A stretch of DNA of 64,000 nucleotides from Metabacillus bambusae (GCF_017497975.1 NZ_JAGDEL010000001.1:1-64000); one strand, 5' to 3'; shown: positions 1 to 8,042, counted from the first letter of the stretch. Notes: generated by a model from the sequence alone, not told the origin. Made by a program: numbers and translations.

Positions 1-41
1 TTCCATTTAATTTCCTCTGGATAAGGGATTCTTGTACCCAT
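1..41 (-). CDS. IS3-type transposase OrfA, first 13 codons (partial)
   Basis: The reading frame starts with ATG at 39-41 on the minus strand, 7-8 bases after a GGAGGTG ribosome binding site. It encodes MGTRIPYPEEIKW before leaving the window. That N-terminus (MGTRIxYPxEIK) resembles the helix-turn-helix OrfA of IS3-family elements in Bacillus, which acts with OrfB (DDE integrase) in transposition. Too little is visible to identify the subgroup. Confidence 0.5.
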   Translation of the reverse strand, partial: MGTRIPYPEEIKW

Positions 42-44
42 AAG

Positions 45-98
45 AAAAACACCTCCGCTAGAATCATATTGATTAAATACGACTCAGGAGGTGTTTTT
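45..98 (-). promoter_or_regulatory. Hairpin burying the transposase ribosome binding site
   Basis: A perfect 12-bp inverted repeat (45-56 and 87-98, AAAAACACCTCC/GGAGGTGTTTTT) has a 30-base loop. In minus-strand RNA the second arm contains the GGAGGTG ribosome binding site of OrfA and the first arm lies upstream of it. RNA entering from outside the element would fold and hide the site, a known strategy to stop accidental transposase expression by read-through. A transcript starting inside the loop would escape. Confidence 0.5.
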
Positions 99-150
99 TC
101 CTTGTCTCACTTTATGGGGTCACTTCAGATGGACCTTGCGCTTTTATTAG

Positions 151-906
151 TTATTCAAGAATCTTACTCAAAAATCGCTGAAAAGGACACTTGGACAATG
201 TTGTTTCATCATCTCGTAAAAAGTATTGTCTCCACTCGTAATTGTCATTCTTGCCATAGCTGTTTAGATCAGGATGAATATCAATGAAATCATAATTTTT
301 CAACCTTTTTCGTACTTGTGATTTTATCTTTTTTGCATAGGTTTTAGACTTATTAAATTCTTGTAGAACCCATCTTGGAGTGATCGCTAGCATAAGATAG
401 TCAAAATATCTGCTTTGTCTTTTTTGATGTGATGGGGTGGCACAATATATAAAATATTGCTCTCCATTATAGCAAAACTCCCAAATGGGATTATGCGGAT
501 CAACTGGGATATGGTTCGGCCATTCCTCTCTGTCCTTTCTACTTATCCCACTTAAATGTTCCCAAAATAGCTGTTCATATTGTTCAACACAATATGTTTC
601 GAGCAAATTTTGTGTTGTTTCATAGAATACAATAAGTGAAGTGAATTTACCAAATTGTTTTGATAGTTGAGTGTATTCACTTAACAGCACTGCAACTTCA
701 TCGATTGTTGAAGAAGCCCTTGGATCACCTACAAATCCATAACGTAGTTGGTTTGTAGAGAATCCAATTGTAGCTGGGATACATGGAAATGGCCGTTCCT
801 TATCTTTCATTTTCTCTTCGAATTTTTCTAAAGCTGTTCTTTTCCAGTGTTGAAGTTGGTACCGATATGAGGGATCATCTTTAAATAATCCTTTTATGTT
901 AATCAC
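151..906 (-). CDS. yqcI: YqcI/YcgG family protein
   Basis: This 251-residue protein carries the signature of the YqcI/YcgG family near its N-terminus (FPCIPATIGF, then LRYGFVGDPR at about residues 54-63). The biochemical role of the family is not established. The length fits the family (about 250). No signal peptide or membrane segment is visible. The start is unclear: GTG at 904-906 is the first possible codon after an in-frame TAG, but the strong AGGAGG site (906-911) overlaps it. The base spacing would suit the in-frame ATT or ATA codons at 901-903 or 895-897 better. The gene stands alone, with an IS end just beyond its stop codon. Confidence 0.8.
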   Translation of the reverse strand: MINIKGLFKDDPSYRYQLQHWKRTALEKFEEKMKDKERPFPCIPATIGFSTNQLRYGFVGDPRASSTIDEVAVLLSEYTQLSKQFGKFTSLIVFYETTQNLLETYCVEQYEQLFWEHLSGISRKDREEWPNHIPVDPHNPIWEFCYNGEQYFIYCATPSHQKRQSRYFDYLMLAITPRWVLQEFNKSKTYAKKIKSQVRKRLKNYDFIDIHPDLNSYGKNDNYEWRQYFLRDDETTLSKCPFQRFLSKILE

Positions 907-1004
907 CTCCTAATGGCACATACAGTATATTCATTCTTGGAATAGGTAGGTGATTATTTACTTTAAAATAGGCACTTAGCCTAAGCGTTATTCTGGAAAT
1001 TTAA

Positions 1005-1115
1005 ATAGGTGCTTTTGTATATGATAAAAAGAGCGGACAGTTTTTACATGCTCAGTATTTTACTGACAGATCACTAGAAGAAACCGTTTCAAAGACAGGA
1101 ACGATGAAAGATTAG
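1005..1115 (+). other. Possible gene remnant, 36-codon C-terminal piece
   Basis: An open stretch after a TAA encodes a hydrophilic, protein-like sequence beginning IGAFVYDKKSGQFLHAQY and ending with TAG at 1113-1115, directly ahead of a good terminator. There is no start codon or ribosome binding site. It may be the 3' end of a deleted gene; the product is not recognised. Confidence 0.25.
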
Positions 1116-1118
1116 AAG

Positions 1119-1142
1119 AGGTGGGGAGTCCCCACCTTTTTT
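1119..1142 (+). terminator. Rho-independent terminator
   Basis: The stem GGTGGGG/CCCCACC with a 3-base loop is followed by TTTTTT. It sits right after the possible gene remnant, with no intact plus-strand gene in front of it, and supports the idea that a gene once ended here. Confidence 0.75.
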
Positions 1143-1215
1143 GCTTATATTAAAGTTGGTAAGTTTAAAATTTTAGCATCTAGCTAGATTTCATTTCAAA
1201 ATCATCTCCATAATA

Positions 1216-1358
1216 TTTTTGCAAGTTAGGAGAGGGATTTTGCAATCTCAGCCACTAATTTTGCAAATTGGAAGAGGGTTTTTGCAACTTGGCCAAATAA
1301 TCTTGCAAATCTAAAGAGGAATTTTGCAATTTAACCAAATAATTTGCAAATGTAATAG
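1216..1358. repeat. 42-bp tandem repeat built on TTTGCAA motifs
   Basis: About 3.4 imperfect copies follow each other (1216-1257, 1258-1299, 1300-1341, then a partial copy one base short). Each copy has two TTGCAA palindromes about 21 bp apart, the first followed by a GAG(A/G)GG-like stretch and the second by a CCA-containing stretch, so each unit is itself close to a doubled 21-mer. It lies in the non-coding DNA before the aldo/keto reductase gene. Its function is unknown. Confidence 0.75.
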
Positions 1359-1474
1359 GTTACTAAGTAACCTTTTTGTAAGTATCTTTAAATAATTTCA
1401 GTACTTTAAATGCTTGATCACTTCCAGTACAATACAACTAGAATCTATAAAACATTTTAGGAGGCTATTTTAAT

Positions 1475-2419
1475 ATGAAATATAGAAACCTAGGGAGAAC
1501 AGGGTTAAAAGTAAGTGAGATTAGTTTAGGAAGCTGGTTAACCTATGGCAAATCAGTAGAAGATAATGTTGCGGAAAAGACAATACATAAGGCATATGAG
1601 CTAGGGATTAATTTCTTTGATTCTGCAAACGTTTACGAGCAGGGTGAAGGTGAGCGTGTACTTGCTGGAGCATTAAAGGAATACCCTCGAGAATCTTATG
1701 TTATAACAACAAAAGCTTTTTGGCCAATGGGCGACGGGCCGAATGATCGTGGATTATCTCGTAAACATGTGATGGAGCAAGTGAATGCGAGTTTAAAAAG
1801 AATGAATCTAGATTATGTAGACATTTTTTATTGCCACCGCTATGACCCAGAAACACCTGTTGAAGAAACACTGAAAACAATTGATGATTTAATTCGTCAG
1901 GGGAAAATTTTGTATGCTGGCGTAAGTGAGTGGAGTGCAGCACAAATTGAAGAAGCAGTTGCAACTGCTGATAAATTCTTGTTGGACCGAATTGTTGTTA
2001 ACCAGCCTATTTATAACATGTTTAACCGCTATATTGAAAATGAAGTGATTCCTGTAAGTGAAAAATATGGGATCGGGCAGGTAGTATTTTCTCCATTAGC
2101 CCAGGGTGTTCTTACTGGAAAATACAAAAATGGTCAAGTGCCAGATAATAGTCGTGCATCAAATCAATCGATTAATAATTTTATTAAAGGGATGCTAAAT
2201 GAGGATGTCTTTAATAAAGTTGAGCAATTAGAAGCAGTTGCAAAAGAGATGGAAATTACTTTACCGGAATTAGCATTGGCTTGGATTTTAAGACAACCTA
2301 ACGTATCAAGTGCTTTAATCGGAGCGAGTAAACCAAGTCAAATCGAACAAAATGTTAAAGCAATTGAAGTCGTTCTTCCTTCTGAGATACAAGACAGAAT
2401 CGAATTGATTTTATCTTAA
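1475..2419 (+). CDS. Aldo/keto reductase (Kv-beta/YghZ-like)
   Basis: This 314-residue NADPH-dependent oxidoreductase belongs to the aldo/keto reductase superfamily and probably reduces aldehydes or ketones in the cytoplasm. The family's catalytic tetrad is visible: Asp49 (FFDSANVY), Tyr54, Lys80 (ITTKAF) and His121 (YCHRYD). The C-terminal SALIGASKPSQIEQN stretch binds the cofactor's phosphate in this family. The GSWLTYG N-terminus and overall pattern resemble the potassium-channel beta subunit/YghZ branch. AGGAGG lies 11 bases before ATG. A VOC-family gene follows 48 bp later on the same strand with no terminator between, so the two may be cotranscribed. The substrate is unknown. Confidence 0.9.
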   Translation: MKYRNLGRTGLKVSEISLGSWLTYGKSVEDNVAEKTIHKAYELGINFFDSANVYEQGEGERVLAGALKEYPRESYVITTKAFWPMGDGPNDRGLSRKHVMEQVNASLKRMNLDYVDIFYCHRYDPETPVEETLKTIDDLIRQGKILYAGVSEWSAAQIEEAVATADKFLLDRIVVNQPIYNMFNRYIENEVIPVSEKYGIGQVVFSPLAQGVLTGKYKNGQVPDNSRASNQSINNFIKGMLNEDVFNKVEQLEAVAKEMEITLPELALAWILRQPNVSSALIGASKPSQIEQNVKAIEVVLPSEIQDRIELILS

Positions 2420-2467
2420 ATAACTCCAAAAAAACAATTAAAATAAATAAAGTAAGGAGTGTTCTCT

Positions 2468-2875
2468 TTGATTAAAGGGATTGGACATTTGGCATTAACT
2501 GTAGAAAACATGGATAAATCACTTGAATTCTACTGTGATATTTTAGGTTTTGAAAGGGCATTCGAAATCCGCGACGATGAGAATCAGCCTTGGATTGAAT
2601 ATATTAAAGTGGCTCCAGGACAATTTATCGAATTATTTTATGGTGGATTAATTAAACAGCAAGAGGAAAGAAACCAAATAGGTTTTAATCATATTTGCTT
2701 AGAGGTGAACGATATTAACGAAATAGCCAATCACCTAAAGATGAAAGGGCTTACCCTAGATGTCGAACCAACTAAAGGGAAAGACAATAATTATCAATGT
2801 TGGATTAAAGACCCCGACGGAAACAGGATTGAATTTATGCAAATAGAACCTACTTCACCACATATGAACTGTTAA
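2468..2875 (+). CDS. VOC (glyoxalase/bleomycin-resistance fold) protein
   Basis: This 135-residue single VOC domain has the usual metal-ligand positions: His near the start (GIGHLALTVE), His mid-protein (FNHICLEV) and Glu near the end (GNRIEFMQ). Members act as lyases, dioxygenases or antibiotic-binding proteins; a lactoylglutathione-lyase-like role is possible but unproven. I chose TTG at 2468 because AAGGAG (2454-2459) is 8 bases before it, whereas the longer GTG start at 2459 overlaps that site. It follows the aldo/keto reductase closely and may take part in the same carbonyl detoxification. Confidence 0.85.
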   Translation: MIKGIGHLALTVENMDKSLEFYCDILGFERAFEIRDDENQPWIEYIKVAPGQFIELFYGGLIKQQEERNQIGFNHICLEVNDINEIANHLKMKGLTLDVEPTKGKDNNYQCWIKDPDGNRIEFMQIEPTSPHMNC

Positions 2876-3378
2876 TCGCTAATACACAATGGTTCCTAAC
2901 TTCTTTTTATAAGCCTCGACTCAAAAAGTAAGTATACTATAAAATATGTATACGGTAGCATACAAACAAAGCTTATGACTTACCCAATTGGTAGGTCTTT
3001 TTTTATTTCATTTAAGTTAAACAAATGTATGTTTCTTCTCAAATTTATGACATGTAAAACTCAAACAAAAAGACATGTATTAAATTATATGGTACAATAT
3101 GAAACCCAGCATAAAAAATGCTTTTTAATTTGTTATGTTGTTTCCTAGGCGTAGTTAATCACATAGTTTTAATTATTCCATTATAGTATAATTCGACAAT
3201 AATGATAAAAATACCGGGTTATGACAGCCAAAAAGATTTTCTAATATAATGAAGTATCGAATCTTAATATTTTTCAAATAAATCACTAATTATTGTAAAT
3301 TATATAAGTAGAAGTTAATGATTTATTTTTTACATATAACACCATTTACAAATTAGAAGAAAAAGGACGTGCTAATTT
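2876..3378. other. Non-coding region
   Basis: No gene is seen in these 503 bases. It holds one terminator (2977-3004) and AT-rich DNA that must contain the promoter of the GIY-YIG gene. No clear -35/-10 pair stands out. Confidence 0.5.
2977..3004 (+). terminator. Rho-independent terminator
   Basis: The stem GACTTACC/GGTAGGTC with a CAATT loop is followed by TTTTTTT. It is the first terminator after the aldo/keto reductase-VOC pair. Confidence 0.7.
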
Positions 3379-3753
3379 ATGATAAAAATTGATATCCCTA
3401 AAGCAGACATCTCAATCACAGAGAGAATACAATCACGGAATGATAATGAGCCGGTCATAAAATCGATCGAGGGGTTCATTGATCTTCATGAGATTCCAAG
3501 AGATAAGGGCGGAATTATCTTGTTTTATAACAAAAACGATGAACTGCTTTTTGTAGGTAAGGCAAGAAAACTAAGGCAGAGAGTCAAAAAGCATCTTGAA
3601 GACACAGTATCACCAATTAAAAATCATAGAAATGAAGTATACAAAATTGATGTATGTGTGATCGAAGATCCGATGGAGAGAGACATTTACGAAACCTACA
3701 TTATTAATAAACTTCAAGCGAAATACAATGTGGATAAAGTGTATTACAAATAG
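3379..3753 (+). CDS. GIY-YIG nuclease-fold protein
   Basis: This 124-residue protein contains a GIY-YIG-like catalytic core at about residues 44-124. The first motif is degenerate (GGIILFYN). It is followed by LFVGKARKLRQRVKKH, which has the spacing and the conserved Arg of the nuclease domain of UvrC, and by an acidic residue in the ERDIYETYIIN helix. This branch consists of small stand-alone proteins of unknown role. No other domain is present. AAAGGA lies upstream of ATG at 3379. The gene is monocistronic, closed by a terminator shared with the convergent downstream gene. DNA binding or cleavage is inferred from the fold only. Confidence 0.7.
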   Translation: MIKIDIPKADISITERIQSRNDNEPVIKSIEGFIDLHEIPRDKGGIILFYNKNDELLFVGKARKLRQRVKKHLEDTVSPIKNHRNEVYKIDVCVIEDPMERDIYETYIINKLQAKYNVDKVYYK

Positions 3754-3762
3754 AATTAGAAT

Positions 3763-3813
3763 AGGTGCTAAGAACCAAATGTTTACATAAACATGTTCAC
3801 GGCACCTTTTTAT
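3763..3813. terminator. Long branched terminator hairpin
   Basis: The nested arms AGGTGC/GCACCT, GAAC/GTTC and ATGTTTA/TAAACAT are followed by TTTTTA on the plus strand. The hairpin lies between two convergent genes. Confidence 0.6.
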
Positions 3814-3859
3814 TCCTTTCAATAAATTTCACCATAAATTCTTCCCCTAGAACTTCTAT

Positions 3860-4348
3860 TTAACCTCTAATCAATGGCTTCAAGCTAAAATAATCCAAAG
3901 CTTGATTAACATGATACATATCATATATTTTTTTCTCTAGACAGAATTGAATGACTAAATCAAATGTATCATTATCAGACAAAGAGAAACCTGCAGAACT
4001 TAAGAGTTTTTCGGTTTCTTTTTTATTTAGTTCAAGGGCTAGAGCCAGTGCGATTGTGGTTTTTTTCCCAATTTGGTAATCATGCATTGAACGTATTTTC
4101 GAAAAGTGTCTACGGTCAATTCCAGCTTTTTTGTAGATATCTGAATCGCTATATCCTTTTGTATCGATAAAGCTAAACAATACTTGGGCAAATGTTGGTT
4201 TTCGGTTATTCTTTATAAAATCTTCTATTTCGTTATGTTGTATCTCTTTAGTAATAATTCTCTCTGATTCACAAACATCAAATACTATTATGTTTAGATG
4301 TCTTTCAATATACTCCTGTAAATCTATTAAAGTCTTTTCTTCAAGCAT
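3860..4348 (-). CDS. Putative helix-turn-helix protein paired with a vWA gene
   Basis: This 162-residue protein is of a type common in Bacillus and Clostridium and often found next to vWA-domain genes. Residues around 60-120 (YKKAGIDRRHFSKIRS, then KKTTIALALALELN) look like an XRE-type helix-turn-helix, so a regulatory or adaptor role is inferred; the function is not established. The inner ATG at 4348 was chosen because GGGAGGAG lies just before it; the upstream ATG (4363) has no such site. The vWA gene is divergent, 98 bp away. Confidence 0.65.
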   Translation of the reverse strand: MLEEKTLIDLQEYIERHLNIIVFDVCESERIITKEIQHNEIEDFIKNNRKPTFAQVLFSFIDTKGYSDSDIYKKAGIDRRHFSKIRSMHDYQIGKKTTIALALALELNKKETEKLLSSAGFSLSDNDTFDLVIQFCLEKKIYDMYHVNQALDYFSLKPLIRG

Positions 4349-4446
4349 ATTTTCTCCTCCCATAAATGTCGCTTAATAGGCGACCAAATCAAGGATGAAC
4401 CCAGCTATTATTATATCATGAACCATTTTGAAAGGATGATAATCAT

Positions 4447-5007
4447 ATGAATCGTAGTGGGTCAATGGGAGGGCTTGAAAACGATACAGTTGGTGGATTT
4501 AATGCCTTTATTGATAAACAGAGACAATTAGCGGGAGAAACAATTGTTACAGCTGTCCTATTTGATGACAAATATGAGATTTTATGGAATGGCATAACTA
4601 CTAATAATGTTAGACTAACAGATAAGGATTATTTTGTAAGAGGGGGTACAGCACTGCTTGATGCAGTTGGAAAGACAATTCTTGATGTAGGTTATAGATT
4701 ATCAAATGCAAATGAAGATGAAAGACCTGGGAAAGTAATATTTGTCATCACAACGGACGGTTTAGAAAATGCTAGCCGTGAATTTACCTATAACAAAATA
4801 AAAGATCTTATCAAACACCAACAGGAGAAATATCATTGGGAGTTCATTTTCCTTGGTGCAAACATAGATGCCATAAAAGTGGCGGATAACATTGGTATTG
4901 ATCTGAATAATACCTTTAAATTTGAAGCCTCAAAAACAGGTGTTGAAATTATGTACCAAATGGCATGTGATGCAGTATTAGAAAAAAGGCAAAATATAAA
5001 GAACTAG
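4447..5007 (+). CDS. vWA-domain protein with shortened N-terminus
   Basis: These 186 residues form a von Willebrand A fold: RSGSM at the N-terminus, GGTALLDAVGKTI mid-protein, and FVITTDGLENAS, which matches the later metal-site loop. Relatives begin with a hydrophobic strand ending in (L)DRSGSM, giving the DxSxS metal site. Here the frame opens only at MNRSGSM, so the first beta strand is missing and the first Asp is Asn. An in-frame TGA 18 bases upstream of the ATG excludes a longer form. AAAGGAT precedes ATG. It may be a degraded or altered copy. It is divergent from the helix-turn-helix gene and probably acts with it. Confidence 0.65.
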   Translation: MNRSGSMGGLENDTVGGFNAFIDKQRQLAGETIVTAVLFDDKYEILWNGITTNNVRLTDKDYFVRGGTALLDAVGKTILDVGYRLSNANEDERPGKVIFVITTDGLENASREFTYNKIKDLIKHQQEKYHWEFIFLGANIDAIKVADNIGIDLNNTFKFEASKTGVEIMYQMACDAVLEKRQNIKN

Positions 5008-5074
5008 TTTTGAAAAGAAAAAACTTCATTGTTTAACTATGACTCGAGCTTTCAAAAAATTTTCTTATTATGTA

Positions 5075-5103
5075 TTGACTATTAGTAAATATTTCTATAT
5101 ATT
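5075..5103 (+). promoter_or_regulatory. SigA promoter of the thrZ leader
   Basis: TTGACT (5075-5080), a 17-base spacer and TATATT (5098-5103) lie just ahead of the first T-box leader. This is the only clear promoter for thrZ. Confidence 0.75.
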
Positions 5104-5125
5104 AATTAATAATTTAAAATTAGCC

Positions 5126-5378
5126 GATGCGATGATAAGGACATGAGTATTTCTTGACGGTTTACAGAGAGGGAAGGCTTGGCTGGGAACTTCCTAATAC
5201 AAGAGAATTACTTACCACCTTTGAGCAGTATTGATGAACCAATAGTAATTAATACCGTAGCTGCTACGATACAGCAAAACGAGCCATCACTTATTACAAA
5301 AGTGGTGGGAAGTTGGGTGGAACCACGAGATCAAACACACTCGTCCCTTTTTTATTAGGGATTTGAGTGTGTTTTTTT
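5126..5378 (+). promoter_or_regulatory. T-box leader 1 (tRNA-Thr sensing)
   Basis: A complete T-box riboswitch: a stem I region with AAGGCTTGGCTG-type bulge elements, a likely ACC threonine specifier (5214-5216 or 5217-5219), the T-box TTGGGTGGAACCACGA (5313-5328) that pairs with the uncharged tRNA 3' end, and a terminator (ACACACTC/GAGTGTGT plus T-run, ends about 5378). Uncharged tRNA-Thr should favour the antiterminator and allow read-through. Confidence 0.9.
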
Positions 5379-5396
5379 ATGTTTAATTAAATACTA

Positions 5397-5648
5397 AAAG
5401 CAATGATAAGGACATGAGTATTTCTTAACGGTTTACAGAGAGGGAAGGCTTGGCTGGGAACTTCCTAATACGAAAGAATTGCTTACCACCTTGGAGCAGT
5501 ATTGGTGAAATACTAGTATTCAATACCGTGCAAGCTACGATACAGCTTAAACGAAGCCATCATTATGGAAAGCAATCTGATGGAAAGTTGGGTGGAACCA
5601 CGGGTATAGACACACTCGTCCCTTTTTTGAGGGATGGGTGTGTTTTTT
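5397..5648 (+). promoter_or_regulatory. T-box leader 2, near copy of leader 1
   Basis: A second complete T-box unit starts 271 bp after the first. It repeats its 5' half almost exactly (ATGATAAGGACATGAGTA onward). It has an ACC specifier (5485-5490 region), a T-box (5588-5602) and its own terminator (ACACACTC with GGGTGTGT plus T-run, to 5648). Two leaders in series require two antitermination events before thrZ is transcribed, which sharpens the response to threonine starvation. Bacillus subtilis thrZ is known to carry three such leaders in tandem. Confidence 0.9.
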
Positions 5649-5680
5649 TATTTGAAGGTTACTATAAGGAGTGGTTAATC

Positions 5681-7603
5681 ATGAGTCAAAATGAGGTTGT
5701 TATTAAGTTTCCAAATGGAAATGAAAAGAAGTATGTTAAAGGTATATCCTTAGAAGAAATCGCACAGTCAATTAGTTCTAGCTTAAAAAAGAAATCTGTG
5801 GCTGGATTGGTAAATGGATCTTTGTATGACTTTAGGCGTAGCATCAATGAGAATGCAAATATTGAGTTATATGATCTCAATTCATCAGCTGGTATTGAAA
5901 TTATGAGACATTCAACTGCACATGTATTAGCTCAAGCCATCAAGCGTCTTTATGGAGATGTTGTGCGATTAGGAATTGGCCCAGTTATTGAAAATGGTTT
6001 TTATTATGATCTTGATTTAGAAAATAACCTAACTGTTAATGACCTAGCTAAGATTGAGAATGAGATGAATAAAATCATCTCTGAAAATCTTGAGATTAAC
6101 CGTGAGGAAATATCACGTGACAAGGCAAAGGAGATCTTTGCAGATGATCCTTTAAAGCTAGAACTGTTAGAGGATATTCCACTAGGAGCGGTTATAACAG
6201 TCTATCGACAAGGTGAGTTTGTTGATTTATGCCGAGGGCCACATTTACCAGCAACTCAGTATATTAAAGCATTTAAATTAACTCATGTATCAGGAGCTTA
6301 TTGGCGTGGAGACAGCAATAATAAAGTTCTTCAGCGTATATATGGTGTAGCTTTTGCTTCAAAAGAAGCTTTAGATGATTATTTTCATTTTGTTGATGAA
6401 GCACAAAAAAGAAATCACCGTAAATTAGGAAATGAATTAGAGTTATTTATGTTTTCTGAGGAAGCACCTGGTATGCCATTTTATTTAGCAAATGGGCAGC
6501 TAATCCGAAATGAATTAGAGGTGTTTTTAAGGAAGCTGCAATATTCATATGATTATAAAGAAGTCCGTACACCGATTATGATGAACCAACGGCTATGGGA
6601 ACGCTCTGGCCATTGGGATCATTATAAAGAAAATATGTACTTTTCTGAGGTGGATGATCAGAGTTTTGCATTAAAACCAATGAATTGCCCTGGGCATATG
6701 CTTATTTTTAAAGATAAACTTCATTCCTATCGAGATCTTCCAATTCGGATGGCAGAGTTTGGGCAGGTTCATCGCCATGAATTTAGTGGTGCGCTAAATG
6801 GCATGCTTAGGGTTCGTACATTTTGCCAGGACGATGCTCATATCTTTGTAACACCTGCTCAAATTGAGGATGAAATTACATCCGTATTAAAATTAATTAA
6901 TTATGTTTACAGTACATTTGGCTTTAAATATGAAATCGAGCTCTCAACAAGACCAGATGATTACATGGGTGATGAAGCTTTATGGGATAAAGCGGAAGCT
7001 GCTTTAATAAATGTTTTAAACAAACTAAACTATGAATTTCATATTAACGAGGGTGATGGAGCTTTTTATGGACCAAAAATTGATATCCATATTAAAGATG
7101 CACTCAAACGAAGTCATCAATGTGCGACAGTTCAACTCGATTTTCAAATGCCAGAAAAATTTGATTTAACTTATATCGATGAACAAAATAAAAAAGTGCG
7201 CCCAGTTGTTATTCATCGGGCTGTCTTTGGCTCAATCGATCGTTTTCTCGGTATTTTAATTGAACATTTTGCAGGAGCATTCCCAGCTTGGCTTGCACCA
7301 GTCCAAGTAAAGGTAATACCTGTATCAAATAAAGTGCATAAAGAGTACGTAGAAAAAATAACACAACAATTAAAACAAGCGGAAATACGTGTTGAATTTG
7401 ATTTACGTGAAGAGAAGCTTGGGCTTAAAATGAGAGAGGCTCAAATGAAAAAGGTTCCATATATTCTAGTTGTAGGAGATCGTGAACGTGACCTTCAAAC
7501 TGTTAATGTTAGGCAATATGGGAAAGATGATTCGAGTGAAGTGAAACTAGATGAGTTTATCAATGATCTAAAACAGAAAATTGTCAGTAGATGTCTTAAC
7601 TAG
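5681..7603 (+). CDS. thrZ: Threonyl-tRNA synthetase (ThrZ type)
   Basis: This 640-residue class II aminoacyl-tRNA synthetase charges tRNA-Thr. The domains are TGS (about 1-65), the editing/second additional domain with HSTAHVLAQA (about 75-85), the catalytic core (about 245-535; zinc-ligand region MNCPGHM, motif 2 REFG-like MAEFGQVHRHE, motif 3 VIHRAVFGSIDRF) and the anticodon-binding domain (540-640). ATG at 5681 has AAGGAG upstream; the longer frame extends back into the leader RNA and is not used. The tandem T-box arrangement and sequence favour the inducible thrZ paralogue over housekeeping thrS, which should lie elsewhere in the genome. Confidence 0.93.
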   Translation: MSQNEVVIKFPNGNEKKYVKGISLEEIAQSISSSLKKKSVAGLVNGSLYDFRRSINENANIELYDLNSSAGIEIMRHSTAHVLAQAIKRLYGDVVRLGIGPVIENGFYYDLDLENNLTVNDLAKIENEMNKIISENLEINREEISRDKAKEIFADDPLKLELLEDIPLGAVITVYRQGEFVDLCRGPHLPATQYIKAFKLTHVSGAYWRGDSNNKVLQRIYGVAFASKEALDDYFHFVDEAQKRNHRKLGNELELFMFSEEAPGMPFYLANGQLIRNELEVFLRKLQYSYDYKEVRTPIMMNQRLWERSGHWDHYKENMYFSEVDDQSFALKPMNCPGHMLIFKDKLHSYRDLPIRMAEFGQVHRHEFSGALNGMLRVRTFCQDDAHIFVTPAQIEDEITSVLKLINYVYSTFGFKYEIELSTRPDDYMGDEALWDKAEAALINVLNKLNYEFHINEGDGAFYGPKIDIHIKDALKRSHQCATVQLDFQMPEKFDLTYIDEQNKKVRPVVIHRAVFGSIDRFLGILIEHFAGAFPAWLAPVQVKVIPVSNKVHKEYVEKITQQLKQAEIRVEFDLREEKLGLKMREAQMKKVPYILVVGDRERDLQTVNVRQYGKDDSSEVKLDEFINDLKQKIVSRCLN

Positions 7604-7617
7604 AAAGTGAAAAGCAG

Positions 7618-7653
7618 TGTAACTAGTTCTACTTTACTGTAGAACTAGTTACA
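7618..7653 (+). terminator. Strong 15-bp hairpin after thrZ
   Basis: A perfect inverted repeat (TGTAACTAGTTCTAC and its complement) with a 6-base loop starts 15 bases after the thrZ stop. No T-run follows, so it could be a transcript-end stabiliser rather than a full terminator. Confidence 0.55.
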
Positions 7654-7836
7654 ACCTGAACAATAGCTTTTATTAAATACCATTTGCAATACCAAAATTT
7701 ATCTGTTAAGATAAAAAAGAATTATTTTTGTTCGGTATGTAAGGAAAGAATAAGTTTTTAAAACTTTCGCCTTTGATATCTAATTGAGCAACTATAGTAA
7801 TAATTGTGGATTGAATCCACCCAGGAGGAAACAAAC

Positions 7837-8037
7837 ATGCAACAAGGTACAGTAAAATGGTTTAACGCAGAAAAAGGTTTCGGTTTCATCGAAATCGAAG
7901 GTGGAGAAGATGTATTCGTACATTTCTCAGCTATCCAAGGCGAAGGATTTAAATCTTTAGATGAAGGCCAAAAAGTTACATTTGACACAGAACAAGGTCA
8001 ACGTGGACTTCAAGCTACTAACGTAAACAAAGCGTAA
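7837..8037 (+). CDS. Cold-shock protein (CspB/CspD family)
   Basis: This 66-residue single cold-shock domain protein is an RNA chaperone that binds single-stranded nucleic acid. RNP1 (KGFGFI, residues 13-18) and RNP2 (VFVHF, 26-30) are intact. ATG at 7837 has AGGAGG 7 bases upstream; the longer frame upstream has no such site. The 230-base region in front would give a long 5' leader, as is usual in cold-shock genes. A terminator follows directly, so the gene is monocistronic. Which of the csp paralogues it is cannot be told from sequence alone. Confidence 0.95.
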   Translation: MQQGTVKWFNAEKGFGFIEIEGGEDVFVHFSAIQGEGFKSLDEGQKVTFDTEQGQRGLQATNVNKA

Positions 8038-8042
8038 TGATG

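Larger units (their letters stand above)
1..122 (-). mobile_element. End of an IS3-family insertion sequence
   Basis: On the minus strand the element would begin at 122 with the terminal sequence TGACCCCATAAAGTGAGACA, a TGACCCC-type end seen in IS3-family elements of Bacillaceae. About 80 bases inside it the first transposase reading frame starts and runs off the left edge of the window. The element lies only 28 bp beyond the stop codon of the yqcI gene. The other inverted repeat and the target duplication are outside the window, so completeness cannot be judged. The family assignment rests on the end sequence and the first residues of the frame. Confidence 0.6.

Noticed and set aside
1005-1142. 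Gene with its terminator before the aldo/keto reductase
   Set aside because: Only a C-terminal piece without start codon remains, so it is listed as a remnant rather than a gene.
3379-5007. GIY-YIG, helix-turn-helix and vWA genes as a phage-defence island
   Set aside because: The genes are not in one operon, two lack effector motifs and the GIY-YIG gene is closed off by its own terminator. The vWA pair is common outside defence loci.
5450-5680. 77-residue N-terminal extension of the threonyl-tRNA synthetase frame
   Set aside because: The stretch is the second T-box leader RNA. The real start is ATG 5681 behind AAGGAG.
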